This document shows, piece by piece, positions 5,663 through 14,810 of a stretch of DNA of 40,574 nucleotides (position 1 is the stretch's first letter; every line of letters starts with the position of its first letter). Location: contig JAMLIM010000030.1 in assembly GCA_023954175.1 (NCBI GenBank), positions 1 through 40,574 on the forward strand. Reading direction: 5' to 3'. A program made the translations under genes and the position numbers. The stretch is from Rhizobacter sp. GTDB taxonomy: Bacteria; Pseudomonadota; Gammaproteobacteria; Burkholderiales; Burkholderiaceae_C. The notes beneath the pieces are model-generated. The model did not search any database, was not told where the DNA came from, and saw nothing but the letters and a program-made list of their open reading frames with translations.

Positions 5663-8326
5663 TCACCCGCCGGGCCGGATGCGCGTCTGCAACTGCTGCT
5701 CGAACTGGCGCAGTTGCGGATCATCCGGCGACAGCTGGCGCGCCTGACGCACCGCGGCGAGCGCATCGGCCCAGCGCTGCTGCTGCGCGTACAGCACGGC
5801 CAGCGCATAGGGTGTCGCAGGGTCCCGCGGGCTCAGGCGCTGCGCCTCGATGAACGCGCGTTCCGCTTCGCGCGGCTTGCCGCTCTGCTGCAGCGCGAGC
5901 GCCAGGTTGTAGCGCACGCGCGGCCGGTCCGGCATCAGTTTCGCCGCACGCGCCAGCGCCGCCGCCGCTTCCGGCATCTTGCCAAGCTCCGCCAGCACAA
6001 GGCCGAGCGAATACTGCAGTTCGCCCTGCTCGGGCAGGCGCGCGACGCCCTCGGCCAGCACGCGCTCGGCGGCTTCGGGCTCGCCCCGCAGGCTGTAGAA
6101 CTGCGCGAGATTGGCGCGCGCGGGCGTGAAGTCGGGGTCGATCTTCAGCGCCGCCAGATAGTTCGCCTCGGCCAGCACCGGCTCGCCCGTCAGTTGGTAG
6201 ACGACGGCCAGGTTCAGGCGTGCGCCCGGCATGTCGAGCGCGGTGTTCTGCGCGGCGATGTACTCGGCGAGCGCGGCATCGAAGGCGCGAAGCTGCGCCG
6301 CATCGAAGAGTGCGCGATCGACGCCGACCAGGCTGCGCGCGGCGCTCGTGCGCACGCCGCGCACCGGGTCGCTCAACAACGGCGCCAGCGCGCGCACGCG
6401 CAGCGTGGGCTCGGCGGCTTCGAGGCTGTCGGCGGCGGCGGCGCGCACCTCGGCGTCGGTGTCGCGCGTGGCCGCAAGTCGAACATCTTCGTGGCCCTGC
6501 GGCGTGGCACGCAGTGCGGCGAGCGCGGTGGCGCGCACGATCGCGGGTTTGCCGGCGTCCCCTGCCAGCGCGGCGAGCGCCGCGTTCGCCCCCGGCGCGC
6601 CGCTGCGCGCGGCGGCGAACGTCGTGCCGTAGTGCGGGCCGCGCTGGCCGCCGAACCAGCCATCGATCGCCTTCGCCGCCCAGGCCGGCGGCTTGCCCGC
6701 ATGGCAGGTGGTGCAGGCGTCGGGCGCGCCGGTGGCGGCGTCGAGGTCCGGACGCGGAATGCGCAGGCTGTGGTCGGGCCGCGCATGCACCTGCATGTAG
6801 GTCGTGCTCGGCATGTGGCAGGCGACGCACTGCGCACCGGCGCTGCCCTCCTTGTGATGATGGTGCGCGGGCGTGTCGTAGTGGCCGGCCGCGTTCGGAA
6901 AGCGCGGGTTCGGCGCCTCGGCGTGGCATTGCAGGCACACGCCGTTGCCTTCGGCCTTCAGCTTGAGCGTGTGCGCGTTGTGGCAATCGGTGCAGCGCAC
7001 ACCCTGCGCGTACATCTTGCTCTGGCGAAACGACCCATACACGTAGACCTCGTCGTGCTGCTGGCCGTCGGCGTGGTAGAGGCCGCGGTCGAGCCGCGCC
7101 GGCATGAAGTTGTCGAGCAGCGGCTCGCCCGCCGTCGCGCGGCCGGTGAGCTCGCTGCGGCGCGAATGGCAGGCGGCGCAGACCTCGACCTGCGCCTTGT
7201 GGTCGCGCGCCGCGAAGTCCATCGTCAGGCCGAAGCGCGGGCCGCTTTTGACACTTGCGGCACGGGCGGGACCGGCGGAACCGGTGCCACTTGCTCCGCT
7301 TGCAACGCTTCTGCCGCCGGCGGCCGGCACGCTCGACGGGGCGACGGCAGGGGCCCCGGTTGCGTACCCCGCATCACCAATCTTGCCGTCCTTGCCAGCG
7401 TGCCGCGCCCACGCGAGGTGCGCCGAACCCGGGCCGTGACACGCCTGGCAACTCACGTTCGGCTCCTTCCATCGCGTATCGAAGCTGTCGGTCGCCGCGT
7501 CGTAGCGCTTCTCGTAGCCGGTGGTGTGGCAGGCGATGCACATCGTGTTGCCGGTCTGGTAGCGGCCGGTCCAGTGCATCACGTCGCCGGGCGGCGCCTT
7601 CTCGTGCGGGTAGAGGTGAAACCAGCGCCTCTTGCGCGTGTCCCAGGCGATCGTCAGCGGTTGCAGGCGGCCGCCGGGGGTCTCGATCAGGTACTGCTGC
7701 AGCGGATCGACGCCGAAGGTGTACTTCACCTCGAAGTCGGCCATCTTCCCGTCCGGCCCGTCGGTGTTGACGAAGTACTTGCCGTCGCGGCGGAAGAAGC
7801 GTGAGGTCACGCCCTGATGCCTGAAGCTCGTCTTGTCGAAGTCGCCGCGCACCGTCTCGGGCGTCGGCGGCGCCATCGCCATGAAGTGGTGCGACTGCTT
7901 CCACTGCTGCGCCGCGTCCTGGTGGCAGCCGATGCATTGTTGGTTGTCGACGTAGGTGGCAAGGCCCGCACTCGATGCCGGCGCACTCGCGGCCGCGGAC
8001 GGGTGAACGTCGCTTGCGGCGATTCCGGCGGGTGCGGCGGGCGCTGCATTGGCAGCGTCGGCATGTGAGGGCGCCGCGCCTCGCGTCTGCCACCACCATC
8101 CGCCGCCGACGATTGCCGCCAACGCCACGACCGCCACCAGCGCCCACACGAAACCGCGACGCCGCCCGCGTCCGACTTCATCCTTCACGCCGCTCGTTGG
8201 CTGATCGTGCGAACCCGCCGCAACCGCGCCCGGCGCGGCCGCCGGCGCGGTCGCCTTGCCGCTCGGCGTCGGTGCGGATGTCGACGCAGGCTTCGGCGCC
8301 CGGCCGCCCTTCTTGTTTCGACCCAT
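5663..8326 (-). CDS. Membrane-anchored octaheme cytochrome c with HEAT-like and TPR repeats
   Basis: An 887-residue protein. Residues 1-57 form a Lys/Arg/Ala-rich, probably cytoplasmic tail; residues ~58-76 a single membrane helix (FVWALVAVVALAAIVGGG); the rest should be periplasmic. Eight CXXCH haem sites start at Cys131, 263, 293, 383, 445, 464, 500 and 538. The first (CIGCHQDAAQQWKQSHH) resembles cytochrome c554-like modules. Residues ~585-670 look like HEAT-type helical repeats and ~700-870 contain about five TPR units. The haem part probably carries electrons and the repeats bind a partner. No enzymatic activity can be assigned. A low-complexity Ala/Ser/Gly linker (~318-362) separates haems 3 and 4. 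It starts 25 bases after the parC stop. Confidence 0.88.
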   Translation of the reverse strand: MGRNKKGGRAPKPASTSAPTPSGKATAPAAAPGAVAAGSHDQPTSGVKDEVGRGRRRGFVWALVAVVALAAIVGGGWWWQTRGAAPSHADAANAAPAAPAGIAASDVHPSAAASAPASSAGLATYVDNQQCIGCHQDAAQQWKQSHHFMAMAPPTPETVRGDFDKTSFRHQGVTSRFFRRDGKYFVNTDGPDGKMADFEVKYTFGVDPLQQYLIETPGGRLQPLTIAWDTRKRRWFHLYPHEKAPPGDVMHWTGRYQTGNTMCIACHTTGYEKRYDAATDSFDTRWKEPNVSCQACHGPGSAHLAWARHAGKDGKIGDAGYATGAPAVAPSSVPAAGGRSVASGASGTGSAGPARAASVKSGPRFGLTMDFAARDHKAQVEVCAACHSRRSELTGRATAGEPLLDNFMPARLDRGLYHADGQQHDEVYVYGSFRQSKMYAQGVRCTDCHNAHTLKLKAEGNGVCLQCHAEAPNPRFPNAAGHYDTPAHHHHKEGSAGAQCVACHMPSTTYMQVHARPDHSLRIPRPDLDAATGAPDACTTCHAGKPPAWAAKAIDGWFGGQRGPHYGTTFAAARSGAPGANAALAALAGDAGKPAIVRATALAALRATPQGHEDVRLAATRDTDAEVRAAAADSLEAAEPTLRVRALAPLLSDPVRGVRTSAARSLVGVDRALFDAAQLRAFDAALAEYIAAQNTALDMPGARLNLAVVYQLTGEPVLAEANYLAALKIDPDFTPARANLAQFYSLRGEPEAAERVLAEGVARLPEQGELQYSLGLVLAELGKMPEAAAALARAAKLMPDRPRVRYNLALALQQSGKPREAERAFIEAQRLSPRDPATPYALAVLYAQQQRWADALAAVRQARQLSPDDPQLRQFEQQLQTRIRPGG

Positions 8327-8351
8327 GTGCTGCTCTGCTCCGCGCCTGCCG

Positions 8352-10679
8352 TCAGGCCGCCAGCACGCGCTGCGCCTTCATGCCGGCAACGAGCTTGCCC
8401 TTGCGCGCACGCCGGCCGACGTGATCGGCGAGCCTGTCGCCCTTGAGCACGTCCTCTTTCGGCTTGCCGCCCCGGCCCGACCCGAGCACGCGCAACGCCT
8501 GCGTGAACGCGGCGACGCTCGCGAGCGCGTCCTTCGCGTCCAGGTCCATCAAGGTCAGTCCGCGCCCGCCCTTGGGCTGGTGCTTGAGTTCGTCGAGCGC
8601 GAAGACGAGCAGGCGCCCGCCGTTCGACAGGCAGGCGAGTTGCTGACCGAGCAGATCGCCGGTCGGCACCGCACTCGGCGCGAGCGTCGTCTCACCCGGC
8701 TCGAGCGCGAGGAAGGTCTTGCCACCGCGCTGGCGCGACAGCAGATCGCCCATCTTCGCGAGCAGGCCGAAGCCGCCGCTGCCGGCCAGCACGAGCATCT
8801 GGTCGGCACCGGCGGCAACGTAGTGCAGTGGCTGCGTGCCTGCCTCCAGGTCGATCAGGCTCGTGATCGGCTGCCCGTCGCCGCGCCCGCCGGGCAGCGC
8901 GCCGACTGCGACGGAGTACACGCGCCCGTTGCTGCCGAACACCGCGAGCGTATCGACGCTGCGGCAGGCGAAGTGGCCGTAGAGCGCGTCGCCTGCCTTG
9001 AAGGCGAAGCTGGCCGGGTCGAGTTCGTGGCCCTTCAACGCGCGCACCCAACCCTTGGCGCTGACGACGACCGTCACCGGTTCATCGACGAGCCGGATCT
9101 CGGCGACCGCACGCTTCTCCGCCTGCACGAGGGTGCGGCGCTCATCGCCGTGCTGCCTGGCGTCGGCTTCGATCTCACGCACCAGCGTGCGCTTCAGCGC
9201 CGAGGGGCTGGCGAGGATGTCCTCGAGCTTGCCCTGGTCGGTGCGCAGGCCACTCAGTTCCTGCTCGATCTTGATCGCTTCGAGCCGCGCCAGCTGGCGC
9301 AGCCGGATCTCGAGGATGTCCTCGGCCTGGCGCTCGCTGAGCTTGAAGGCCTCGATCAGCGCGGGCTTCGGCTCGTCGGCCTGGCGGATGATGCGGATCA
9401 CCTCGTCGATGTTGAGCAGCACCAGTTGCCGCCCTTCGAGGATGTGGATGCGGTCCAGCACCTTCGCGAGCCGATGCCGCGTGCGACGTTCGACCGTCTG
9501 CTGGCGAAAGCCCAGCCATTCGGCGAGCATCTGGCGCAGGCTCTTTTGCGTCGGCCGGCCGTCGGCGCCGATCATCGTCAGGTTGATGCTCGACGAACTC
9601 TCGAGGCTGGTGTGCGCGAGCAGTGTCGCCACCAGTTCCTGCACCTCGACCGTGCGCGTCTTCGGTTCGAAGACGAGACGCACTGCGGCCTCGCGCCCCG
9701 ACTCGTCGCGCACCGCGTCGAGCACCGCGAGCACGCTCGCCTTCAGCTGCAACTGCTCGGCCGAGAGCGCCTTCTTGCCCGCGCGCACCTTCGGGTTCGT
9801 GATGTCCTCGATCTCTTCGAGCACGCGCTGGCTGCTCGCACCCGGCGGCAGTTCGGTGACGACGAGTTGCCACTGGCCACGCGCGAGTTCCTCGATCTTC
9901 CAGCGCGCGCGAACCTTCAGCGATCCGCGACCGCTCGTGTAGGCGGTGCGGATGTCGTCGGCGCTGCTGATGATCTGGCCGCCGCCGGGGTAGTCGGGCG
10001 CCGGCAGCAGCGCGAACAGCGCATCGTCGGAGAGCTTGTCGTCCTTCAGCAGCGCGACGGCCGCGGCGGCGACCTCGCGCAGGTTGTGGCTCGGCACCTC
10101 GGTCGCGAGGCCGACCGCGATGCCGCTCGCGCCGTTGAGCAGCACGAACGGCAGCCGCGCCGGCAGCAGGCGCGGCTCTTCGGTCGAGCCGTCGTAGTTC
10201 GGGATGAAGTCGACCGTGCCTTCGTCGATCTCGTCGAGCAGCAATCGCGCGATCGGCGCGAGGCGCGCCTCGGTGTAGCGCATCGCCGCCGCGCCGTCGC
10301 CGTCGCGCGAGCCGAAGTTGCCCTGGCCATCGACGAGCGGATAGCGCTGGCTGAAATCCTGCGCCATGCGCACCATCGCGTCGTAGGCGGCCTGGTCGCC
10401 ATGCGGATGGAAGCGCCCGAGCACGTCGCCGACGACGCGCGCGCTCTTCACCGCCCGCGGCCCGCTCGCGGTGGTGAACGCGAGGCCCATGCGCTCCATC
10501 GCAAACAGGATGCGGCGCTGCACCGGCTTTTGCCCATCGCAGACGTCGGGCAGGGCGCGCCCCTTGACGACCGACAGCGCGTACTCGAGATAGGCGCGCT
10601 CGGCGTAGTGGGCGAGCGTGATGGCGTCGGCGGGGTCGGCGGGCGGGCCGCTTTCGAATTCGAGGGGAGTCTGGTTCAT
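8352..10679 (-). CDS. parC: DNA topoisomerase IV subunit A
   Basis: A 775-residue type IIA topoisomerase A subunit, which cuts and rejoins DNA to decatenate daughter chromosomes with ParE. The catalytic tyrosine is Tyr135 in AMRYTEARL. The quinolone-resistance region reads [17 protein letters not shown], so Gln96 and Asp100 replace the Ser80 and Glu84 of E. coli Par[10 protein letters not shown] before the active site is the form I recall from betaproteobacterial ParC. The C-terminal third has the degenerate beta-pinwheel repeats ([31 protein letters not shown]). The start ATG 10679 gives [11 protein letters not shown]. parE is only 1.4 kb upstream but three genes lie in between. Confidence 0.97.
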   Translation of the reverse strand: MNQTPLEFESGPPADPADAITLAHYAERAYLEYALSVVKGRALPDVCDGQKPVQRRILFAMERMGLAFTTASGPRAVKSARVVGDVLGRFHPHGDQAAYDAMVRMAQDFSQRYPLVDGQGNFGSRDGDGAAAMRYTEARLAPIARLLLDEIDEGTVDFIPNYDGSTEEPRLLPARLPFVLLNGASGIAVGLATEVPSHNLREVAAAAVALLKDDKLSDDALFALLPAPDYPGGGQIISSADDIRTAYTSGRGSLKVRARWKIEELARGQWQLVVTELPPGASSQRVLEEIEDITNPKVRAGKKALSAEQLQLKASVLAVLDAVRDESGREAAVRLVFEPKTRTVEVQELVATLLAHTSLESSSSINLTMIGADGRPTQKSLRQMLAEWLGFRQQTVERRTRHRLAKVLDRIHILEGRQLVLLNIDEVIRIIRQADEPKPALIEAFKLSERQAEDILEIRLRQLARLEAIKIEQELSGLRTDQGKLEDILASPSALKRTLVREIEADARQHGDERRTLVQAEKRAVAEIRLVDEPVTVVVSAKGWVRALKGHELDPASFAFKAGDALYGHFACRSVDTLAVFGSNGRVYSVAVGALPGGRGDGQPITSLIDLEAGTQPLHYVAAGADQMLVLAGSGGFGLLAKMGDLLSRQRGGKTFLALEPGETTLAPSAVPTGDLLGQQLACLSNGGRLLVFALDELKHQPKGGRGLTLMDLDAKDALASVAAFTQALRVLGSGRGGKPKEDVLKGDRLADHVGRRARKGKLVAGMKAQRVLAA

Positions 10680-10690
10680 CGAGAAGAAGG

Positions 10691-10717
10691 TTCAGTTTGC
10701 GGCGCGCGCAAGCTGAA
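10691..10717 (-). terminator. 11-bp hairpin between the PIN toxin gene and parC
   Basis: TTCAGTTTGCG (10691-10701) pairs with CGCAAGCTGAA (10707-10717), one G-T pair, loop of 5. It lies downstream of the toxin stop and 12 bases upstream of the parC start. It may end toxin-antitoxin transcription or control entry into parC. No U-tract is visible. Confidence 0.5.
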
Positions 10718-10751
10718 TGGGCGCAGGGGCAGATGGGGAGGATGGGGTGGA

Positions 10752-11168
10752 TCAGGCAAACGGATTGCGAATCGTCATGCCGTCGATGATCTGGCCGTGC
10801 TGGAAGTCCTCGGAAAGCAAGCTATCGCATCCGGCCTCGATGGCAGCGGCGACGATCATTGCATCGTACAGACCAAGCTGGTAGCGCTGCGCCAATGCCA
10901 AACCGCGCTCGTGGGTCTCGATCGTCAGCGGACGGACCTCGGCGAAGTGGCGCACGCCCGCCAGCGAGAGCGCCAGCTCGGCCCAGTCCAGGCTGTGCTT
11001 GCGCCGCGCGACCTGGGCAAATTCGTTGAGCACCTGCACGCTGATGACGATGCGGCCTGCAAGCAGCGCTTCCGCGCGGCCGGCCTTGGCGTCGTCGGCA
11101 GAGATCAGGTAGAGCAGGACGTTGGTGTCTACGAAGGGTGGCCGCCCGGCTGCCGCGACCGGGCTCAC
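10752..11168 (-). CDS. PIN-domain toxin (VapC-like ribonuclease)
   Basis: A 138-residue PIN-domain protein, probably the metal-dependent RNase toxin of a type II toxin-antitoxin pair. The acidic site is complete: Asp14 in FVDTNVLLYL, Glu49 in VLNEFAQ, Asp102 in LYDAMIVAAA and Asp121 in LLSEDFQHG. I chose GTG 11168 because its GTGA overlaps the antitoxin stop codon, a usual translational coupling in such pairs; an in-frame extension further upstream runs through the antitoxin gene and is not protein-like. No frameshift or missing residue is seen, so it should be active. Confidence 0.9.
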   Translation of the reverse strand: MSPVAAAGRPPFVDTNVLLYLISADDAKAGRAEALLAGRIVISVQVLNEFAQVARRKHSLDWAELALSLAGVRHFAEVRPLTIETHERGLALAQRYQLGLYDAMIVAAAIEAGCDSLLSEDFQHGQIIDGMTIRNPFA

Positions 11169-11404
11169 CGCCCGCGCTCGCTGGCTTCCAGACGGTCGAA
11201 CCTGAAGTCCGCCGGCAGGCGCCCCCGAAACGCACGCAGCCGCGCCAGCACCTCGGCGTCGCGCACGTCGCCGCGCCGAACTGCAAGCGCGCGCGCCCCT
11301 TCCACGCGAATGTCGATGTCGTCGCCTTCCTTCAAGTCCAGCACCTCCACCACGGCGGCCGGAAGGCGGATCGCAAGGCTGTTGCCCCACTTGGAGACCT
11401 GCAT
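11165..11404 (-). CDS. AbrB/MazE-type antitoxin
   Basis: A 79-residue protein with the swapped-hairpin AbrB/SpoVT DNA-binding fold at residues 1-50 (MQVSKWGNSLAIRLPAAVV then LKEGDDIDI). The C-terminal part (LARLRAFRGRLPADFRFDRL) would bind and block the toxin. Members of this family usually repress their own promoter. The gene overlaps the PIN toxin by four bases and precedes it, the typical order. ATG 11404 follows GTGAGGGAAC on the coding strand. Confidence 0.9.
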   Translation of the reverse strand: MQVSKWGNSLAIRLPAAVVEVLDLKEGDDIDIRVEGARALAVRRGDVRDAEVLARLRAFRGRLPADFRFDRLEASERGR

Positions 11405-11430
11405 TGTTCCCTCACTTCATCGGTTGGATA

Positions 11431-11447
11431 AACATAATGTTATTGTA
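11431..11447 (-). promoter_or_regulatory. AT-rich promoter/operator candidate of the toxin-antitoxin pair
   Basis: The palindrome AACAT-A-ATGTT (11431-11441) adjoins TACAAT (11447-11442 on the minus strand), a possible -10 box about 38 bases before the antitoxin start. This is the most AT-rich patch nearby, in otherwise GC-rich DNA. An AbrB-type antitoxin commonly binds such sites (family knowledge). No clear -35 box is seen. Confidence 0.45.
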
Positions 11448-11519
11448 TATCCAGTCGCAGCGCACCTCGACAACGCGAAGCTCGAGCGGCTCGGCCGGAC
11501 GGCGCGTCGCGATTCGCCT

Positions 11520-12077
11520 TCAGCCGGCTTCCAGGGCAGCGGACAAGCGCGCCGCGTACTCGCCCTCGAGCATCGACATCACGACCAGCGAGTCATAGCC
11601 GTCGGCGAGCCGCACCGCCTCGCGCAGCGTGCCTTCGACGACGAAGCCCTCGCTCAGGTACAGCTGCTGCGCGCGCAGGTTTTCCGATTTCACGTCGAGC
11701 CAGAAGCGGTGCGCGTGAAGATCGCGAAACGCCATCTGCTTGAGCAACCTCACGCAGGCGCGGCCGAGCCCCTGCCCCTTGGCCTGCAGCACGATGCGCT
11801 TCAACTCCACCGCGCGGTGCGGGCTGCGGCAGCCTTGCAGGATGACGAAGCCGGCCGCCTGCGTGCCCTCGCCGGCTTCGACGATGAAGTGGCGAAAGTC
11901 CGGGAAGCGCACCGCGCCCTCGTGCTGCGTGCGCTCCCACGGCGTGATGAACGGCAGGTTGCCGGCGTCGCGCTCGACACTGAGCACGAAGTCGAGGTCC
12001 GACAGCATGGTCGGGCGCAGGCGAAGCTGTTGAGCCGGAGTCACGACGGGAAACTGACGCGCACCGGGCTCACACAT
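11520..12077 (-). CDS. GNAT-family N-acetyltransferase
   Basis: About 185 residues. The GNAT fold starts near LRLRPTMLSDLDFVLSVER. The acetyl-CoA loop reads AKGQGLGRACVRLL (Q/RxxGxG type) and the later RFWLDVKSENLRAQQLYLSEGF is the usual alpha4-beta6 segment. The layout is close to RimJ/RimL-like acetyltransferases, but the acceptor is unknown. The start is uncertain: ATG 12077 overlaps the parE stop by 8 bases and has GAGG close upstream; GTG 12044 would remove an N-terminal stretch without family likeness; ATG 12092 is also open. It is probably translated with parE. Confidence 0.85.
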   Translation of the reverse strand: MCEPGARQFPVVTPAQQLRLRPTMLSDLDFVLSVERDAGNLPFITPWERTQHEGAVRFPDFRHFIVEAGEGTQAAGFVILQGCRSPHRAVELKRIVLQAKGQGLGRACVRLLKQMAFRDLHAHRFWLDVKSENLRAQQLYLSEGFVVEGTLREAVRLADGYDSLVVMSMLEGEYAARLSAALEAG

Positions 12078-14052
12078 CCACCTCGATTGCATCGCCGTGC
12101 AACTCCATCAGCTCGCGCCGCGCGGCGGCTTCGCCCTTGCCCATCAGCTTGGTCAGTGACGCGGTCGTCTGGCCGAAGTCGAGCTGGCCGTAGGCGACCG
12201 GCAGCAGGCGGCGCGTCTCGGGATTCAGCGTCGTCTCCCACAACTGCTCGGCGCTCATCTCACCCAGGCCCTTGAAGCGGCTGATGCTCCATGCCCCTTC
12301 GCGGCAGCCTTCCTTGCGCAGCTTGTCGAGGATCGCGGTCAGCTCGCCGTCGTCGAGCGCGTAGAGCTTGGCCGCGGGCTTCCGGCCGCGCGCCGGCGCA
12401 TCGACGCGAAAGAGCGGCGGCTTGGCGACGTACACGTGGCCGCGCGCGATCAACTGCGGGAAATGGCGGAAGAACAGCGTCAGCAGCAGCACCTGGATGT
12501 GCGAGCCGTCGACGTCCGCATCGCTCAGGATGCAGACCTTGCCGTAGCGCAGGCCGCTGAAATCGGGCGTATCGCCCGGCCCGTGCGGATCGACGCCGAT
12601 CGCGACCGCGATGTCGTGGATCTCGTTGTTGGCGAAGATGCGGTCGCGCTCGACCTCCCACGCGTTCAGGACCTTGCCGCGCAGCGGCAGGATCGCCTGC
12701 GTCTCCTTGTCGCGCCCCATCTTCGCGCTGCCGCCGGCCGAGTCGCCTTCGACGAGGAAGAGTTCGTTCAGGTTCAGGTCACGGCTCTCGCAATCGGTCA
12801 GCTTGCCGGGCAGCACGGCGACGCCCGAGCCCTTCTTCTTCTCGACCTTCTGCGATGCGCGCTGGCGCGTCTGCGCCTGTCGGATCACGAGATCCGCGAG
12901 CCGCTTGCCGTGCTCCACGTGCTGGTTCAGCCACAGCTCGAGCGGCGGCTTGACGTAGTTGCTGACGAGGCGCAGCGCGTCGCGGCTGTTCAGCCGCTCC
13001 TTGATCTGGCCCTGGAACTGCGGGTCGAGCACCTTGGCCGAGAGCACGAACGAGGCGCGCGAGAACACATCGTCGGGCATCAGCTTGACGCCTTTGGGGA
13101 GCAGGCCGTGCAGGTCGATGAAGTTCTTGATCGCACCGAACAGGCCGTCCTTCAGCCCCGATTCGTGCGTGCCGCCGGCAACGGTCGGGATCAGGTTGAC
13201 GTAGCTCTCACGCACCGTCGGGCCGTCCTCGGTGAAGGCCGCGACCCAGGCCGCGCCCTCGCCCTCGGCGACGTTCTCCGCCTCGCCGCCGGTCGCGTAC
13301 TGCTCGCCTTCGAACAGCGGGATCAGCGGATCGGCCTGCAGCGTCTGCGTCAGGTAGTCGCTCAGGCCGCCCTTGTACTGCCAGATGGCGGTCTCTGCGT
13401 CCTTGCCGGCGCCCTTCTCGACGGTCAGCGTGACGACGACGCCGGGCATCAGCACCGCCTTGCTGCGCAGCAGGTGCGTCAGGTCGTTGCGCGGCAGTTC
13501 GACGCTGTCGAAGTACTTCGGCTCCGGCCAGACACGCACCGTCGTGCCCTGCTTGCGGTCGCCCGTGGCGGCCTTGCGCAGCACGAGCGGCTCGGCAACC
13601 TCGCCGTGCGCGAAGGCGAGTGTCGCGACCTGACCTTCGCGATAGACCGTCACCTCCAGTCGCTTCGCGAGCGCATTCGTCACGCTCACGCCGACGCCGT
13701 GCAGCCCGCCCGAGAAGCTGTACGCGCCGCCCGCGCCCTTGTCGAACTTGCCGCCGGCGTGGAGCTGGGTGTAGACGATCTCAATCACCGGCACCTGCTC
13801 CTCGGGGTGCAGGCCGAACGGGATGCCACGGCCGTCGTCCTCGACGCTGACCGAGCCGTCGGCGTGCAGCGTGAGCGCGAGGCGCTTGCCGAAGCCGGCG
13901 AGCGCCTCGTCGGCAGCGTTGTCGATCACCTCCTGGATGCAGTGCAGCGGGCTCTCGGTCCGGGTGTACATGCCCGGCCGTTGCCGCACGGGTTCGAGAC
14001 CCTTCAGAACGCGGATCGATGCTTCTTCGTACTTGCCTTGCCTGGTCGCCAT
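12070..14052 (-). CDS. parE: DNA topoisomerase IV subunit B
   Basis: A 660-residue ATPase subunit of topoisomerase IV. GHKL ATPase motifs: IDNAADEALAGF, EDDGRGIPFG and SGGLHGVGVSVTNALA. The TOPRIM domain carries the metal site: EGDSAGGSAKMGRD and DADVDGSHIQVLLL. The C-terminal SRFKGLGEMSAEQLWETTLNPETRRL is diagnostic of GyrB/ParE, and the length (GyrB is usually ~800) and pairing with parC make it ParE. The start ATG 14052 gives MATRQGKYEEASIRVLKGLEPV. It lies 53 bases downstream of the tetR-like gene. Confidence 0.97.
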   Translation of the reverse strand: MATRQGKYEEASIRVLKGLEPVRQRPGMYTRTESPLHCIQEVIDNAADEALAGFGKRLALTLHADGSVSVEDDGRGIPFGLHPEEQVPVIEIVYTQLHAGGKFDKGAGGAYSFSGGLHGVGVSVTNALAKRLEVTVYREGQVATLAFAHGEVAEPLVLRKAATGDRKQGTTVRVWPEPKYFDSVELPRNDLTHLLRSKAVLMPGVVVTLTVEKGAGKDAETAIWQYKGGLSDYLTQTLQADPLIPLFEGEQYATGGEAENVAEGEGAAWVAAFTEDGPTVRESYVNLIPTVAGGTHESGLKDGLFGAIKNFIDLHGLLPKGVKLMPDDVFSRASFVLSAKVLDPQFQGQIKERLNSRDALRLVSNYVKPPLELWLNQHVEHGKRLADLVIRQAQTRQRASQKVEKKKGSGVAVLPGKLTDCESRDLNLNELFLVEGDSAGGSAKMGRDKETQAILPLRGKVLNAWEVERDRIFANNEIHDIAVAIGVDPHGPGDTPDFSGLRYGKVCILSDADVDGSHIQVLLLTLFFRHFPQLIARGHVYVAKPPLFRVDAPARGRKPAAKLYALDDGELTAILDKLRKEGCREGAWSISRFKGLGEMSAEQLWETTLNPETRRLLPVAYGQLDFGQTTASLTKLMGKGEAAARRELMELHGDAIEVDV

Positions 14053-14105
14053 GCGGACGATTCTAGGAGCGACCCAGGTCGCCCCCGGTCACCGCCTGTC
14101 GCACT

Positions 14106-14801
14106 TCATGCCCGTGCGCGGCGCCCCGACCCCTCGGCGGCGTGCGTCGCGGCGTCGGCCTGGACGCGATCGAGCAGCGCCTCGAGGCCGAGTTCGAACG
14201 TCACCTGCCAGTGCGCGGCCTGGAAGTACGGCGCGCTCGCGGCGAGGCGTGGGCAATGCTCGGCAATGAAGCTCGCGTCCACCGGCTCGGCCGCCGACGG
14301 GCCGCGCGCGTAGCCCGCCGTCTCGTCCAGCGCGGCGCCGGTGATGTAGTAGCCGAGGGTGCGGAAGTGGCGCGCCGCGAGTTCGACGTCGGGCACGACA
14401 TCGGCGACCATGCCGATGAAGCCTTCGATCATGCGCACGCCGGTCGGCGTGTTGAGCCGGTGCACCGCGATCAGTGGGTAGAGCGCGGCATGCCGATGCG
14501 CCATGTCGCGATAGCTGTGCAGCGTGAACCGCAGCCGATCGATCGGGGCCATGTCTTCGGGCGGCATTTCGAGCGACAGCAGCGCGCGGTCCACCATCGC
14601 ATCGAGCAGGTGGCGCTTGCTCGGGAAGTGGTGGTAGATGCTCATCGCCTCGCAGCCCAGGCGCGACGCAATCTTGCGCGTGCTCAGCGCATCGAGCCCG
14701 GCTTCGTCGGTCAGCGCGAGTGCGGCATCGACGATGCCTTCGCGGCTCAGCGCCGGGGCAGCCTCGGCGCCCGCGCGGCGCGTCTTGGCGGGTGCATTCA
14801 T
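14106..14801 (-). CDS. TetR/AcrR-family transcriptional regulator
   Basis: A 231-residue regulator. The helix-turn-helix is at about residues 18-65 (REGIVDAALALTDEAGLDALSTRKIASRLGCEAMSIYHHF), with the family's SIYHHFPSK turn. The C-terminal domain (TetR_C-like, ~100-215) would bind an unknown small ligand. I prefer ATG 14801 to the in-frame GTG six bases upstream. It is divergent from a sterol-desaturase-family gene, and the shared spacer has two palindromic sites, so it very likely represses that gene and itself (inference from layout and family habit). Confidence 0.92.
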   Translation of the reverse strand: MNAPAKTRRAGAEAAPALSREGIVDAALALTDEAGLDALSTRKIASRLGCEAMSIYHHFPSKRHLLDAMVDRALLSLEMPPEDMAPIDRLRFTLHSYRDMAHRHAALYPLIAVHRLNTPTGVRMIEGFIGMVADVVPDVELAARHFRTLGYYITGAALDETAGYARGPSAAEPVDASFIAEHCPRLAASAPYFQAAHWQVTFELGLEALLDRVQADAATHAAEGSGRRARA

Positions 14802-14810
14802 GGGCACGAG

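Noticed and set aside
8256-12275. A 1339-codon open frame on the plus strand across parC, the toxin-antitoxin pair and the GNAT gene
   Set aside because: It is antisense to well-supported genes, its composition is Arg/Ala/His/Leu/Asp-rich as expected from the mirror of GC-rich codons, and it has no recognisable domain.
12436-14313. A 625-codon open frame on the plus strand opposite parE
   Set aside because: Same antisense artefact of third-position GC bias; parE is certain.
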